NCBI GenBank assembly: GCA_012519695.1 | Contig: JAAYPT010000060.1 | Span: 1-64,000, forward strand | DNA: 64,000 nt | Direction: 5' to 3' | Source of the DNA: Clostridiales bacterium | GTDB taxonomy: Bacteria > Bacillota > Clostridia > Lachnospirales > Lachnospiraceae | In this document: positions 47,001 through 54,952 of the stretch, piece after piece | How positions within the stretch are numbered: the first letter of the stretch is position 1 | How the letters are laid out: every line of letters begins with the position of its first letter | Position numbers and translations under genes: made by a program | Notes under the pieces: model-generated | Told to the model about the DNA's origin: nothing | The model's database searches: none | The model's input: the letters and a program-made list of their open reading frames with translations, nothing else

Positions 47001-49739
47001 ATTAATCAGGTGTATGCAGCAATGGCAATACTTAAAGCGGGCGCGGTATATCTGCCGATTGATATTCATAATCCACGGAATCGAATTGAGAGCATATTGC
47101 GCCAGTCGCAGGCAAAACTAATGATAACGGAAAGTAATTGTAGTGAAGAATTAAAAGAAAGTTTTGCAGATTGGAATCCGTGTTGTATGGATGATTTGCT
47201 TTCAAGAAGAAAAGGTGATATTTACAATTATCCGATGGTAATAGATAGTGACATAGCATATATTATTTTTACATCAGGCTCTACGGGAGCACCCAAAGGA
47301 GTAGTAATTACTCATAGGGGAGCAGTAAATACGATTCTTGATGTAAATAAACGTTTTAACGTAACAAAGGAAGACGGAACAATATTTATTTCTAATCTGA
47401 ATTTTGATTTGTCAGTATATGACGTATTTGGAATGTTATGTGTAGGTGGAAAGATTGTTGTTCCGGATGCAGATAAAGTAAAAGAACCAGCACATTGGAT
47501 AGAGTTGCTTATAGAACATGGAGTCACTGTGTGGAATTCGGTTCCGGCATTTTTAACAATGTTGACTGATTATCAGGATGATAGAAAAGAACAGTTAGAA
47601 AATAGCCTTCGTCTTATTATGATGAGCGGGGACTGGATTCCGGTATCCCTGCCGGATAGGCTAAAAAATATATTTCATAATGTAAAGGTTGTATCACTTG
47701 GTGGAGCAACAGAGTGCTCTATCTGGTCTAATTATTATGTAGTTGAAGGTGAAGTACCACAAAACTGGAAATCAATTCCATATGGAAAACCTCTTACAAA
47801 TCAAAGATTCTTTATATTAAATGAAATGGGCGAGGATTGCCCGATATGGGTTCCGGGAGAATTATATATTGCAGGTGAAGGTGTCGCAAAAGGTTACTGT
47901 CGAGATGAGGAAAAAACGAAAGCTGCATTTATTTCTATAGAGGGTGATGTAAATAGCAGGATGTATAGAACCGGTGATTTAGGAAGGTTTATGGCGGATG
48001 GAAATATTGAATTTCTTGGACGTGAGGATAACCAGATTAAGAAGAATGGTCATAGAATCGAGTGTGGTGAAATAGAAAGTCAGATTCGTGGAATTAATGG
48101 TGTGGAGAATGCCGTGGTAACAGCAACCAGGGAACAGCAGGTAATGATTACCGCACATCTTACATTGACAGATGATAGTGAGTTTTATAGATATGAGGAA
48201 GAAACAGATATATATGAAACAGAGACGTTTTTTGAAAAATGTGAGGGATTACAGAGGTATTTATCAGATGAAAAGTTACTCCAGTTTATGAATGCAGTTA
48301 ATTTAGTTGCATTGGAATCTATGCTAAAGGATTTGATTACGCTCAATGGAAAAATTATGACTGAAAATCTCATAAATGAAATAGGTACAGAACGATATGG
48401 AGAAATAGGAAAGGCTGTTTTAAGTTTATATGTAGATATGCTTCAGGAGTCAGAAATATGGGCAGATGGAGAAAAATTAGATGAGGCTTTGATAGAAGTT
48501 GATAAACAATGGAGAAGTAACCCGAAAGTTGATGTTTTAATAGAGCTCTGGGAAAAGTTAGAGCAGAGTAGATCCCTGAGACTTATGATGCTTGAAGGAA
48601 AGAAGAGTGCAAAGGAAGTTATGGTAGAGGATACAGATATATTTCCTATGCCTGCCATTTTAGCAAAATATGATTTGGCAAAAGAAAAGTCCGATGACAG
48701 TTTAAGATGTTTGCTTGAAACATATGGCATTGCTTATGGTTCTAAAAAGGTAGAGGTTTTGGAAGTTGGATCAAGAGCAGCGGATGATACGAAAATACTA
48801 ATCGATATTTTTGGGGATAGAGGCACAGTAACATATGGTGATGAATCTTCGTACTACATAGATATTAAAAAGGAACAGTTTTACGATCAGATTGAATATA
48901 TGCAAATGAATCTTGAGGACGAACCGTCGTTTATAAAAGAACACAGGAAGTTTGATTTGATTGTAGCAGATAATACGTTACATAGAATGAAAGATTTGAA
49001 CAGAGCAGTTAAAAATCTGAAAGATAGACTTAAGGCGGGTGGTATGTTAATTTTGATAGAAAATTTACAGAATGTACCTTTAATGATGCTTACAACTGCG
49101 TATCTGGAAGAGGGATATCAATATTTAGAGGATGAACGCAGAAAAAGACATTTGCCAATGCTAGATAGAAATCAATGGATTAAAATCATGAAGGCGCAGC
49201 AGCTTGAACCTAGATTGGAAAATGTAATTGCAACAGAAAATCCGTGCAGTGGAAAACAGATAATGGTATTCCAAAAGGATGTTGTTGATGAGAAGGTACA
49301 GTATGAGTTACTTAGGGAGCAAATAAAGGAAAAGGTAGCAGAATATATGATGCCGGATAATATTTTAGTATATGAAAGATTTCCTTTATCAGCCAATGGA
49401 AAAGTGGATAGAAAGGTTTTGGTTAAGGTATCAGAGGATTTAGGTGAAGTTATTAAAAAGCAGGTAAAAGCAGCATCCACAGAACTTGAAAAACGACTGC
49501 TCGATGTGTGGACAAAAACAATGCATACAAAGGAGGCAAGCGTAGATGACAACTTCTTTACCAGTGGAGGGGATTCGCTTAAGGCAATTATATTTATTAA
49601 TGCATTAAAAGAGCAGGAACAGTTGGAAGTATCATTACAAGAACTTTTTGAAAATCCGTCAGTTGAGCAGTTAGCCCAACTTATAGAAAACAGGGTGCAG
49701 ACAGAAATAGTTGTAGATACAGAAGAAGGAGAACTGTAG
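41040..49739 (+). CDS. NRPS: ArCP-Cy-A(MT)-PCP-Cy-A(MT)-PCP
   Basis: 2899 residues. Aryl carrier (1-75) with ELGLSSIQ (Ser36 for phosphopantetheine). Cy1 (90-540) motif DLLICDVKS. A1 (550-960) with VIFTSGTTGEPKG; code D-L-Y-N-M-S-M-I-W. MT-like insert 1 (1010-1320) WEIGAGKAEYT. PCP1 LLGGDSLLA (about 1415). Cy2 (1477-1920) motif DNIVFDGFS. A2 (1935-2350), code D-L-Y-N-M-S-L-I-W. Insert 2 (2390-2750) has LEVGSRAADD, a damaged SAM motif. PCP2 SGGDSLKAI (about 2842) and an acidic tail DTEEGEL suited to bind the TubC domain of the other NRPS. It builds an aryl-Cys-Cys chain with two heterocycles. Codes were read by eye. Confidence 0.92.
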   Translation: MEKINNQEIEVCIKSVLNFDGNIEKNKNLLELGLSSIQIMNLTSQFRKKGYECTFAKLISHPTIEQWEKILSEKSDGQKNNITVDSNEEDMYKPFPLTEVQYAYWIGRKEGQAIGRVGCHGYLEIDGENVDPRRLEYAWDMLQVHHPMLRVAYTKDGFQKILKKPYKNGITVYDYREKDATEHLKNMREKLSHRLMDIDHGQVAELQITLLPDGKTKIHFDIDLLICDVKSFQIILRDLGHTYVTGELPPAPAEWNFAEYIYRDEQRKLINSSEAEKYWKKRLETLPGNPEIPMRQVSNNVKPLFHRRKAVLSIEKWKRFKKIATSHGITPAMALLTLYGSVIARWSQNQDFLMNIPLFNRNEEEEGIENVVADFTTLLLLEMNLAEKRSFIKSAKKVQNQFHQDMEYIDYSGIKLERDYKKLHPETEMVAPIVFSCNLGIPLFNHEFEEYLGHMSYMISQTPQVWLDFQLFDVNEGMMMIWDSVDEVFPEHLLDDMFEAYTDSLEKLATNEELWEMENVISIDRQIQIRKSFEVTRNDIPDGPIYGKFFDIAKSDGQRIAVVDEKLGNITYEKLAYMAKSVVAYLRTQSVKKGDSVGIACCRGVGQIAAMLGVLASGGKYVIVGNTQPLNRKKVICDKASIQLVITDEENKWEEIPQVTVAQMQEIVDIDPVAKVELIEGHESAYVIFTSGTTGEPKGVEITHHAAVNTIYSLNQMYSIGENDSVLAVSNTDFDLSVYDVFGMLSVGGKIVLLTDNDRENALRWCELVKEQGVTVWNSVPVLLDMLTLEAKANGYTFESLRYAMQSGDWIGMDLPKRLNEVAPNARFIAMGGATEAAIWSNYQEVLLPIEKSWKTIPYGHPLPNQKYRVVNAMMYDCPDLVAGELWIGGEGVAVGYISEPDLTDQKFTIQNGERWYKTGDYGRFWKDGTIEFLGRRDYQVKIRGHRIELEEIENNIKNHNCVEQAIVMPIENEQGHKYLSGFVVPKSINNESVDEVINEKAEQLKSVMDSMKEELAPVSNADEIKENLDDCAIQMMAYLCEEIRKSGKPVVEEYKNLYEIWLDKTASIKTNNNSEVMSEIAKELRLFEDNAIPMLTGKIEPYEFMESNNFYSMDEFADKTSGATEKNTLLYRLASILARGKKEIRIWEIGAGKAEYTKELLDSLKGIKTEYIISDSAESHLSRAREVLLSYDVNFAVMNLSESEYVIKSQAEKFDVIIAGDSLHREKNISMALRRIRESLKDIGVLLVGEKTQKENIAYVTAGLLAKKDGGNITLYSNSEWEKLFEQEKFACIVADCDIHTKLGQFNQNVFIGITKEKRAIIDKEELTEYLETVVPEYMVPSIMLFLEEIPITGNGKIDRRTLQGLLANEKIESKKTKPEGELALQVAEIWKRILHTDEIYLEDDFYLLGGDSLLATQMTIGIKKELHMELALEDIFQNPVFDDFLNLILEKREDIVDVETDELPAIVFEPENIYKPFPMTDIQQSYWIGRSGAYELGDVGVHCYFEMDCEHLDVEELEKAWNKLIVRHDMMRAVMQTDGKNQIILEKVPYYHIDEETFGKEEADKLIGVRKKMANHVFQVTEWPMFEVRASHIGNQKTRLHLSFDNIVFDGFSIFRLFNEWKVIYNQEEYLLLEIRGSFRDYCMAQEKLKDTQLYEKQLNYWKERVETMPPAPQLPLVDADEVENQQFTRFEWHLSREEREKIKKITEKYHLTSTIVFLTAYAQVLGRYSKSQHFTLNLTRFQKLALYEGVEELIGDFTTLTLLEIDLRQGVNFLERCRNVQKQLLEDMKNALVSGVVVEREWQKAQNNQGVSMPVVFTSGFGVNSKGNAANEALGDIVYGESQTSQVWIDHQISEQNGQLFLSWDAVCGLFPDHFVEKMFHSYQELIRALMLQENWESTKSLINLKDVEKIQKNTWEYAQVSGETLVSLYEKSVNRYGDRIAIESAHEKVTYSQLDHRVNLVAASLINEGIKPGDVVGILLEKGINQVYAAMAILKAGAVYLPIDIHNPRNRIESILRQSQAKLMITESNCSEELKESFADWNPCCMDDLLSRRKGDIYNYPMVIDSDIAYIIFTSGSTGAPKGVVITHRGAVNTILDVNKRFNVTKEDGTIFISNLNFDLSVYDVFGMLCVGGKIVVPDADKVKEPAHWIELLIEHGVTVWNSVPAFLTMLTDYQDDRKEQLENSLRLIMMSGDWIPVSLPDRLKNIFHNVKVVSLGGATECSIWSNYYVVEGEVPQNWKSIPYGKPLTNQRFFILNEMGEDCPIWVPGELYIAGEGVAKGYCRDEEKTKAAFISIEGDVNSRMYRTGDLGRFMADGNIEFLGREDNQIKKNGHRIECGEIESQIRGINGVENAVVTATREQQVMITAHLTLTDDSEFYRYEEETDIYETETFFEKCEGLQRYLSDEKLLQFMNAVNLVALESMLKDLITLNGKIMTENLINEIGTERYGEIGKAVLSLYVDMLQESEIWADGEKLDEALIEVDKQWRSNPKVDVLIELWEKLEQSRSLRLMMLEGKKSAKEVMVEDTDIFPMPAILAKYDLAKEKSDDSLRCLLETYGIAYGSKKVEVLEVGSRAADDTKILIDIFGDRGTVTYGDESSYYIDIKKEQFYDQIEYMQMNLEDEPSFIKEHRKFDLIVADNTLHRMKDLNRAVKNLKDRLKAGGMLILIENLQNVPLMMLTTAYLEEGYQYLEDERRKRHLPMLDRNQWIKIMKAQQLEPRLENVIATENPCSGKQIMVFQKDVVDEKVQYELLREQIKEKVAEYMMPDNILVYERFPLSANGKVDRKVLVKVSEDLGEVIKKQVKAASTELEKRLLDVWTKTMHTKEASVDDNFFTSGGDSLKAIIFINALKEQEQLEVSLQELFENPSVEQLAQLIENRVQTEIVVDTEEGEL

Positions 49740-49741
49740 AA

Positions 49742-51919
49742 ATGGCAGAAAAAGTGAAAATATTAGTTTGTGGTGCCAGGTTTGGGCAGTTTTATATGGA
49801 AGCAATCAAGAAAAATGAAAAGTATGAGCTTGCAGGAATATTAGCCAGGGGGAGTGACCTGGCTAAAGCCTGTGCAAGACGTTATGAAACAGAACTATAT
49901 ACGGACTTCGAGGAAGCTTCAAAAAATATAGATGTTGTATGTATTGCGGTAAAAACGGGAGTCCTTGGTGGAAATGGGACGGAATTAGCAATTCGTTTTC
50001 TTGAAAAAGGAATTGCAGTTATTTTGGAGCAGCCGGTTCATTATCAGGATTTGACAAAGTGCTATCGAATAGCAAGAAAATATAAAACGGCATTTCATGT
50101 GGGAAATTTGTACTTGAATCTTCCGCAGGTAAAAAGATTTTTGTCGCTTTCGGATAAACTTATGAGGAGACAGCAATTAGCGTATATAAATGTTGATATG
50201 GCTACGCAGGTTTCTTATCCGTTTATTCGTATTATGACAGAACTCTTAGGTAAGACAAATCAATTGACAATAGCAGTTTTAGAACAGGGAAATGGTATTT
50301 TTCAAACCATGAGATTAACCTGGAATGGAGTAGAAATTCAGGTAAGAGCACAGAATCAGGAGGGAAATTCAGTTTCGGATAACTGTATGCATGTGTTGTT
50401 TCAGATAACTTTGGGAACGCAAACAGGAAATTTATTGTTGACAGATGCATGTGGAACTCTTATGTGGAGAAATAGAATGGAAATCCCCTCAATTTCTTTT
50501 GTGCCAGGGGATTTAGAGAATTGTGGAACTGAAGCAATGAGAAATGAACCAGTAAAAGTAATTAGCAAAGATAAGGGCAGTTATGGTGAAATTCTTGAAA
50601 ATGTATGGACAAAGGCAGTAGATGCGGATATTGAAAAATTGCTTGAGATGAAAAAAGAAAGTAAGCTGATGGCAAAAGAAGGGGCATTAGAATTGTCGGC
50701 TTCTCAGAACTGGACAGTATTTACACAGGCACTTGGTTGTCCGGTAAAAATAGAGGAAACAGTTGTGCCGGAAAGTAGTTTTGAAGACATATTATCAGAA
50801 TATCGCACAAATGCGAGTATGATGGAAAGGTATGAGCTTCTTACAATAGAGGAAACAAAAGAGGCTGTGACTGAACTGAATAAGGCATCATTGTGGTCTA
50901 TTGTAAATTATTTTCAGGAAGAGGGGATTTTTCTTGAAGATGATAAAAAGGTCACAGAACAGGAAATTATTAACAGAATAGAGATAGACCATAAATTTGA
51001 TTTTGTTATAGACAGATGGCTCCAAATTTTGGAAAAAAATCATTTAATTAGCAGAAAGGACTTATATTATAATGCAATTAGTGGTATAATACTAAAGTTA
51101 GAAATAGCTAACCAATGGGAAAAGGCTTTGAGGTTTTGGAAAGAACGTTTGGGGACCCAAGCTGTTGGAGAATATTTTTACTCAAGTGCCATGGCTCTTA
51201 AAGAACAACTGCAAGGAAAGGTAAAAGCGAATTATCTATTATATCCACAGGGAGATAGAAAAATTGCAGATGATTTATACCGTAATACTATGATTGCGTG
51301 GTATATGAATAGAAAAATTGCCAGTGAAGTAGCAAAGCAATTTAAAATAGCGGGTAAGCTAAAAATTTTAGAAGTGGGTGCCGGTACAGGTGCAACTTCT
51401 GATGTAGTTATAGAAGAAATAAAAGCAAGGGGGTTGGAAGAAGGATTAGAGGAGTATTGTTATACCGATTTATCACCGTATTTTCTTGTTCAGGCCTCAG
51501 ATAGGTACAATCAGGCAAAATGGTTAGTTACCAGAGAATTAGATATTAATAAGGCACTTGACGAACAGGGAATAGCGGAACAGTCTTATGACATAATTAT
51601 TGCAGCAGGAGTAATAAATAATGTGGATGACACCGTATTTACATTAATGAATTTGGCAAAATGTCTGAAGCAAGATGGAAAGATATATGTGTCAGAGGCT
51701 ATTGGGGAATCTATACAAATGCTTATTTCACAAGTTTTCATGATGCAGAAGGCAACAGATGAAAGAGGAGGAGTAAATCAGACATTTATGTCAAGAGAAA
51801 TGTGGGAAAAAGCATTTGCAGGTGCTAACTTGAAGTTGGAAAAGATGATGCCGGATGAGGGTCATAAATTGCAGGCTTTAGAACAGAGTGTATTTGTTCT
51901 TAGAAGGGATGGCGTATAG
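49742..51919 (+). CDS. Thiazolinyl-imide reductase fused to a methyltransferase
   Basis: 725 residues. Residues 1-360 match the Gfo/Idh-type thiazolinyl imide reductases Irp3/YbtU and PchG (VKILVCGARFGQFYMEAIKK, VILEQPVHYQDLTKC, AFHVGNLYLNLPQ). Residues about 370-725 look like the methyltransferase inserts of the NRPSs, here standing outside an A domain, with intact LEVGAGTGATSDVV, YTDLSPYFL and IIAAGVINNVDD. In pyochelin and yersiniabactin synthesis the reductase is separate. The fusion suggests reduction of one thiazoline to thiazolidine followed by N-methylation. The ATG follows the NRPS stop by 2 nt. Confidence 0.85.
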   Translation: MAEKVKILVCGARFGQFYMEAIKKNEKYELAGILARGSDLAKACARRYETELYTDFEEASKNIDVVCIAVKTGVLGGNGTELAIRFLEKGIAVILEQPVHYQDLTKCYRIARKYKTAFHVGNLYLNLPQVKRFLSLSDKLMRRQQLAYINVDMATQVSYPFIRIMTELLGKTNQLTIAVLEQGNGIFQTMRLTWNGVEIQVRAQNQEGNSVSDNCMHVLFQITLGTQTGNLLLTDACGTLMWRNRMEIPSISFVPGDLENCGTEAMRNEPVKVISKDKGSYGEILENVWTKAVDADIEKLLEMKKESKLMAKEGALELSASQNWTVFTQALGCPVKIEETVVPESSFEDILSEYRTNASMMERYELLTIEETKEAVTELNKASLWSIVNYFQEEGIFLEDDKKVTEQEIINRIEIDHKFDFVIDRWLQILEKNHLISRKDLYYNAISGIILKLEIANQWEKALRFWKERLGTQAVGEYFYSSAMALKEQLQGKVKANYLLYPQGDRKIADDLYRNTMIAWYMNRKIASEVAKQFKIAGKLKILEVGAGTGATSDVVIEEIKARGLEEGLEEYCYTDLSPYFLVQASDRYNQAKWLVTRELDINKALDEQGIAEQSYDIIIAAGVINNVDDTVFTLMNLAKCLKQDGKIYVSEAIGESIQMLISQVFMMQKATDERGGVNQTFMSREMWEKAFAGANLKLEKMMPDEGHKLQALEQSVFVLRRDGV

Positions 51920-51920
51920 A

Positions 51921-52682
51921 ATGAGTGAATGGTTTCCGTTTCAGGATAATATGGGAAAAAAGCGTAAATTGTTGTATTGTTTTCATCATGCAGGTGGTAC
52001 AGCATCAGTGTATCGAAGTTACATAGGAGCATCGAACGATTTCACAGTACTTCCGGTAGAGTTGCCGGGAAAGGCAGTAAGAATAAAAGAAGATTTTATT
52101 GATGATATGAACGAACTGACGAATCAGATTGCCAATGCAATCTCATCTCATAGTGGAAATAGAGAGATATATCTTTTCGGACATAGTATGGGAGCAATTA
52201 TTGCCTTTTTAGTTGCAACAAAGTTAGAAAAAAAGTACCACAGAATACCAGAGGCATTGATTGTGGCAGGCAGACAACCACCTCATTTTCCCAATGTAGA
52301 TAGGTATCATTCTGATATGGGAACAGAGGAACTTTTAACGGAAATGATTCGGATAGACGGAGCACCCGAATATTTGCTTGAAAGCAAAGAATTACAGAAT
52401 TTTGTTCTGCCAATGATAAGAAGGGATTACAAGCTAAATGAATCTTTTCAGTATAATAATGAGCATGTATCCTGCCCGATATTTGCGTATGCGGGCAGTG
52501 ATGATGCAGATGCTTCAAAAGATGTAATGCAGTATTGGGCGGATGTAACGTCAGGAGAATTTTATCTGGATGAGATATCTGGAAATCATTTTTTTGTGAC
52601 AAGTGAAGAAAGTCATTTTTTTGAAAAAATGGAAAACGATTTATGCAGGATAGAATTTATGGAGCGTAAGTCTGCCGGTTAA
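51921..52682 (+). CDS. Type II thioesterase (YbtT-like)
   Basis: 253 residues from ATG 51921, 1 nt after the previous stop. GHSMG nucleophile motif (FGHSMGAIIAF), acid in YAGSDD and His in SGNHFFV. Start region KRKLLYCFHHAGGTASVYRS is typical. Expected to clear misloaded carrier proteins. Confidence 0.88.
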   Translation: MSEWFPFQDNMGKKRKLLYCFHHAGGTASVYRSYIGASNDFTVLPVELPGKAVRIKEDFIDDMNELTNQIANAISSHSGNREIYLFGHSMGAIIAFLVATKLEKKYHRIPEALIVAGRQPPHFPNVDRYHSDMGTEELLTEMIRIDGAPEYLLESKELQNFVLPMIRRDYKLNESFQYNNEHVSCPIFAYAGSDDADASKDVMQYWADVTSGEFYLDEISGNHFFVTSEESHFFEKMENDLCRIEFMERKSAG

Positions 52683-52723
52683 AATTGTAAACAGGGCATG
52701 GAAAGGGGAAGGAGAAAGATGGC

Positions 52724-53611
52724 TTGAATGTGCATATAAAATATGCTTGCATTATAGGATGTATTGCAATCGGTCTTTTAATATATTTTAGAGCTTTAGG
52801 ATATATAATTATGTACATGAATTTTCAAAGGAAAATAAAAATGAAATCATATCATAAGGATTATCATTTTGTGGAAGAAAATCATATGCAGCTCTTAAAT
52901 GGAAGCTTTTTATCTAATGGAAACAGGTTGAAAAGTTATTTCATTACAAAGAATACCGGAAATAGTAAGCAAGTGGTTGTTTTGTCAAAAGGACATGGAT
53001 GTTTTATTACAGATTATAAAGAGATAATTACGGAACTTGTTGGGGATGGCTATGATGTGTTTTCCTTTGATATTACAGGAAGTGGAGAGAGTGAAGGTGC
53101 ATATCCGGGTGGTTATCAACAGTGGGTGATAGATTTGCAGGCTGCACTTAAGGTGGTTAAGAAGCAATATGATGATATATATATTTTGGGACACAGTATA
53201 GGAGGGTATGCAGCAGCAGCAGTGCTTAAGGATTGTGATGTGCCAATAAAGGCAGTGGTAGCTGTTGCCCCTATAAATTCAGGAACAGAGTATGCAACTT
53301 ATATGCATAAGTGCATTCCCTGTATTTTTACAAAACAAGTTTGGATTGCGATGCATAAATATGAATTGAAACATTACAAAGAATATGTGGATTATACAGG
53401 GGTAGCCGGAGTAAATGCTACGGACATTCCGATACTTATTGTACAAGGGAAAAAAGATAGGTGGGTACCTGTAAAATGTAGTATTGCAGGATATAGCAAA
53501 CAAATTATAAATTCTAATGCAAACATTCTGTTTATTGAGAAGGGTAAGCATTATTTACTAAATGATGAGAATGTTAGAAGTAACATAAGAAAATATATAA
53601 AAAATATATAA
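52724..53611 (+). CDS. Membrane-anchored alpha/beta hydrolase
   Basis: 295 residues with a TTG start (52724) after GGAGAAAGATGGC. An N-terminal membrane helix (ACIIGCIAIGLLIYFRALGY) anchors a hydrolase with GHSIGG, Asp in VQGKKDRWVP and His in KGKHYLL. The catalytic part is likely outside the membrane. By analogy with IroE, also N-terminally anchored, it could trim or release the metallophore. That is inference; a general esterase is possible. Confidence 0.75.
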   Translation: MNVHIKYACIIGCIAIGLLIYFRALGYIIMYMNFQRKIKMKSYHKDYHFVEENHMQLLNGSFLSNGNRLKSYFITKNTGNSKQVVVLSKGHGCFITDYKEIITELVGDGYDVFSFDITGSGESEGAYPGGYQQWVIDLQAALKVVKKQYDDIYILGHSIGGYAAAAVLKDCDVPIKAVVAVAPINSGTEYATYMHKCIPCIFTKQVWIAMHKYELKHYKEYVDYTGVAGVNATDIPILIVQGKKDRWVPVKCSIAGYSKQIINSNANILFIEKGKHYLLNDENVRSNIRKYIKNI

Positions 53612-53625
53612 AAGGAGAGAAAACG

Positions 53626-54222
53626 ATGAAACAGGAAATGAAACTTACAGGAAAGGATTTAATTAACATAGGTATTTATACAGCAATATTATTTGTCTTA
53701 AATTTTGTGGCAATGTTTGCGGGAATTGTACCATTTTTATGGACGATTTTGCCTGGGACAGCAGCGTTGCTTACAGCGATTCCATTTGCAATGATGAATC
53801 TTAAAGTAAAAAAACCGGGAGCGATTCTTATTATGGGAGCAATTGTCGCATTGATATATTTTGTGACAGGTCAGTTTACAGTTCTTTTATTAATTACATT
53901 TGTTGTAGCTTGTATTGCATCAGAAGCAATTCGATTTGCCTTTCACTATAAGGATACTTTTGTAACAATGACAGTATCGTTTATTGCATTTAGTTTTGGA
54001 ATGATTGGTTCACCACTTCCAATTTGGTGTTATGGTGAATCCTTTTTTACACAGATTGCGGAAAATGGTATGACAAAGGAATATATTGACACACTTAGAG
54101 GTTTTGCAACAACTGAAAATTTAATTCTCATGCTGATTTCTCCTATCATTGGCGGTATATTAGGGATGCTTATTGCAAAAGTTTTGTTTAAGAAACATTT
54201 TAAAAATGCTGGAGTAGTTTAA
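53626..54222 (+). CDS. ECF transporter S component, MptD/Trep_Strep type
   Basis: 198 residues, AAAGGAGAGAAAACG before the ATG. About six membrane segments (NIGIYTAILFVLNFVAMFAG, AILIMGAIVALIYFVTG, ILMLISPIIGGILGMLIAKV). It resembles the MptD/Trep_Strep family of S components. Family members occur near siderophore-like gene sets, including in streptococci, by my recollection. It sets the specificity of the importer formed with the next two genes. Confidence 0.8.
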   Translation: MKQEMKLTGKDLINIGIYTAILFVLNFVAMFAGIVPFLWTILPGTAALLTAIPFAMMNLKVKKPGAILIMGAIVALIYFVTGQFTVLLLITFVVACIASEAIRFAFHYKDTFVTMTVSFIAFSFGMIGSPLPIWCYGESFFTQIAENGMTKEYIDTLRGFATTENLILMLISPIIGGILGMLIAKVLFKKHFKNAGVV

Positions 54223-54223
54223 A

Positions 54224-54952
54224 GTGGAAAAAATTATGGACAGAGAGTTACAGAGTTTGAAAAAGGAAAATAAATATAAAAAATCTCTTGATCCGCGTGC
54301 AGGTATTATTATTTTATTAATATCCAATGTAGTGGTATTTATGCAGAAGGCAGCTATGGTAGGTACGATTTATGTGATTTTTATGGGAATCTTATTGTTG
54401 GTATATGGATGTCCGAAAAGTTGTATTAAATTTTACATAGTGCTACTGGGGATGATAGCAGTTCAAAGATATATCTTTCCGTATGCTCCGTCCTGGATTG
54501 TAATTTTGTTTGGAATATTTACGAATTATGGAAGAAGAATGCTTCCGTGTCTGATGGCGGGAATTATGTTGATAAAGACAAATACGATGCACAGATTTAT
54601 TCTTGCAATGAGAAAAATGAGGTGGACAGAAAGTTTGGTTATTCCCGTTGCGGTGGCAATTAGATATTTTCCGGCTATAAGAGAAGAGTGGCAGCATGTG
54701 CATGAAGCAATGAAACTTAGAAAATTATCTGTAGCAGAAAAACTGGAGGGTTGTTTGGTTCCTATGATGCTTTCAGCAACGACCACTGCGGAAGAACTTG
54801 CACAGGCAGCAGTAACGCGCGGAATTGAAAATCCGGTCAGAAAAACAAGTTATGAAGAAATTAAGATTGAATGGATGGATATTGTTTCGGTTGGATTAAG
54901 CCTAATGGTAGCTATAATAGTTTTAGTAATTGATAATAGAGGTTTATTGTAG
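54224..54952 (+). CDS. ECF transporter T component (CbiQ/EcfT-like)
   Basis: 242 residues, GTG start 1 nt after the previous stop. Membrane segments in the N-terminal half, then a cytoplasmic helical part with the coupling motif EAMKLRKLSVAEKLEG and AAVTRGIENPVRK. It links the S component to the ATPases. The ATPase gene starts right after its stop. Confidence 0.85.
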   Translation: MEKIMDRELQSLKKENKYKKSLDPRAGIIILLISNVVVFMQKAAMVGTIYVIFMGILLLVYGCPKSCIKFYIVLLGMIAVQRYIFPYAPSWIVILFGIFTNYGRRMLPCLMAGIMLIKTNTMHRFILAMRKMRWTESLVIPVAVAIRYFPAIREEWQHVHEAMKLRKLSVAEKLEGCLVPMMLSATTTAEELAQAAVTRGIENPVRKTSYEEIKIEWMDIVSVGLSLMVAIIVLVIDNRGLL

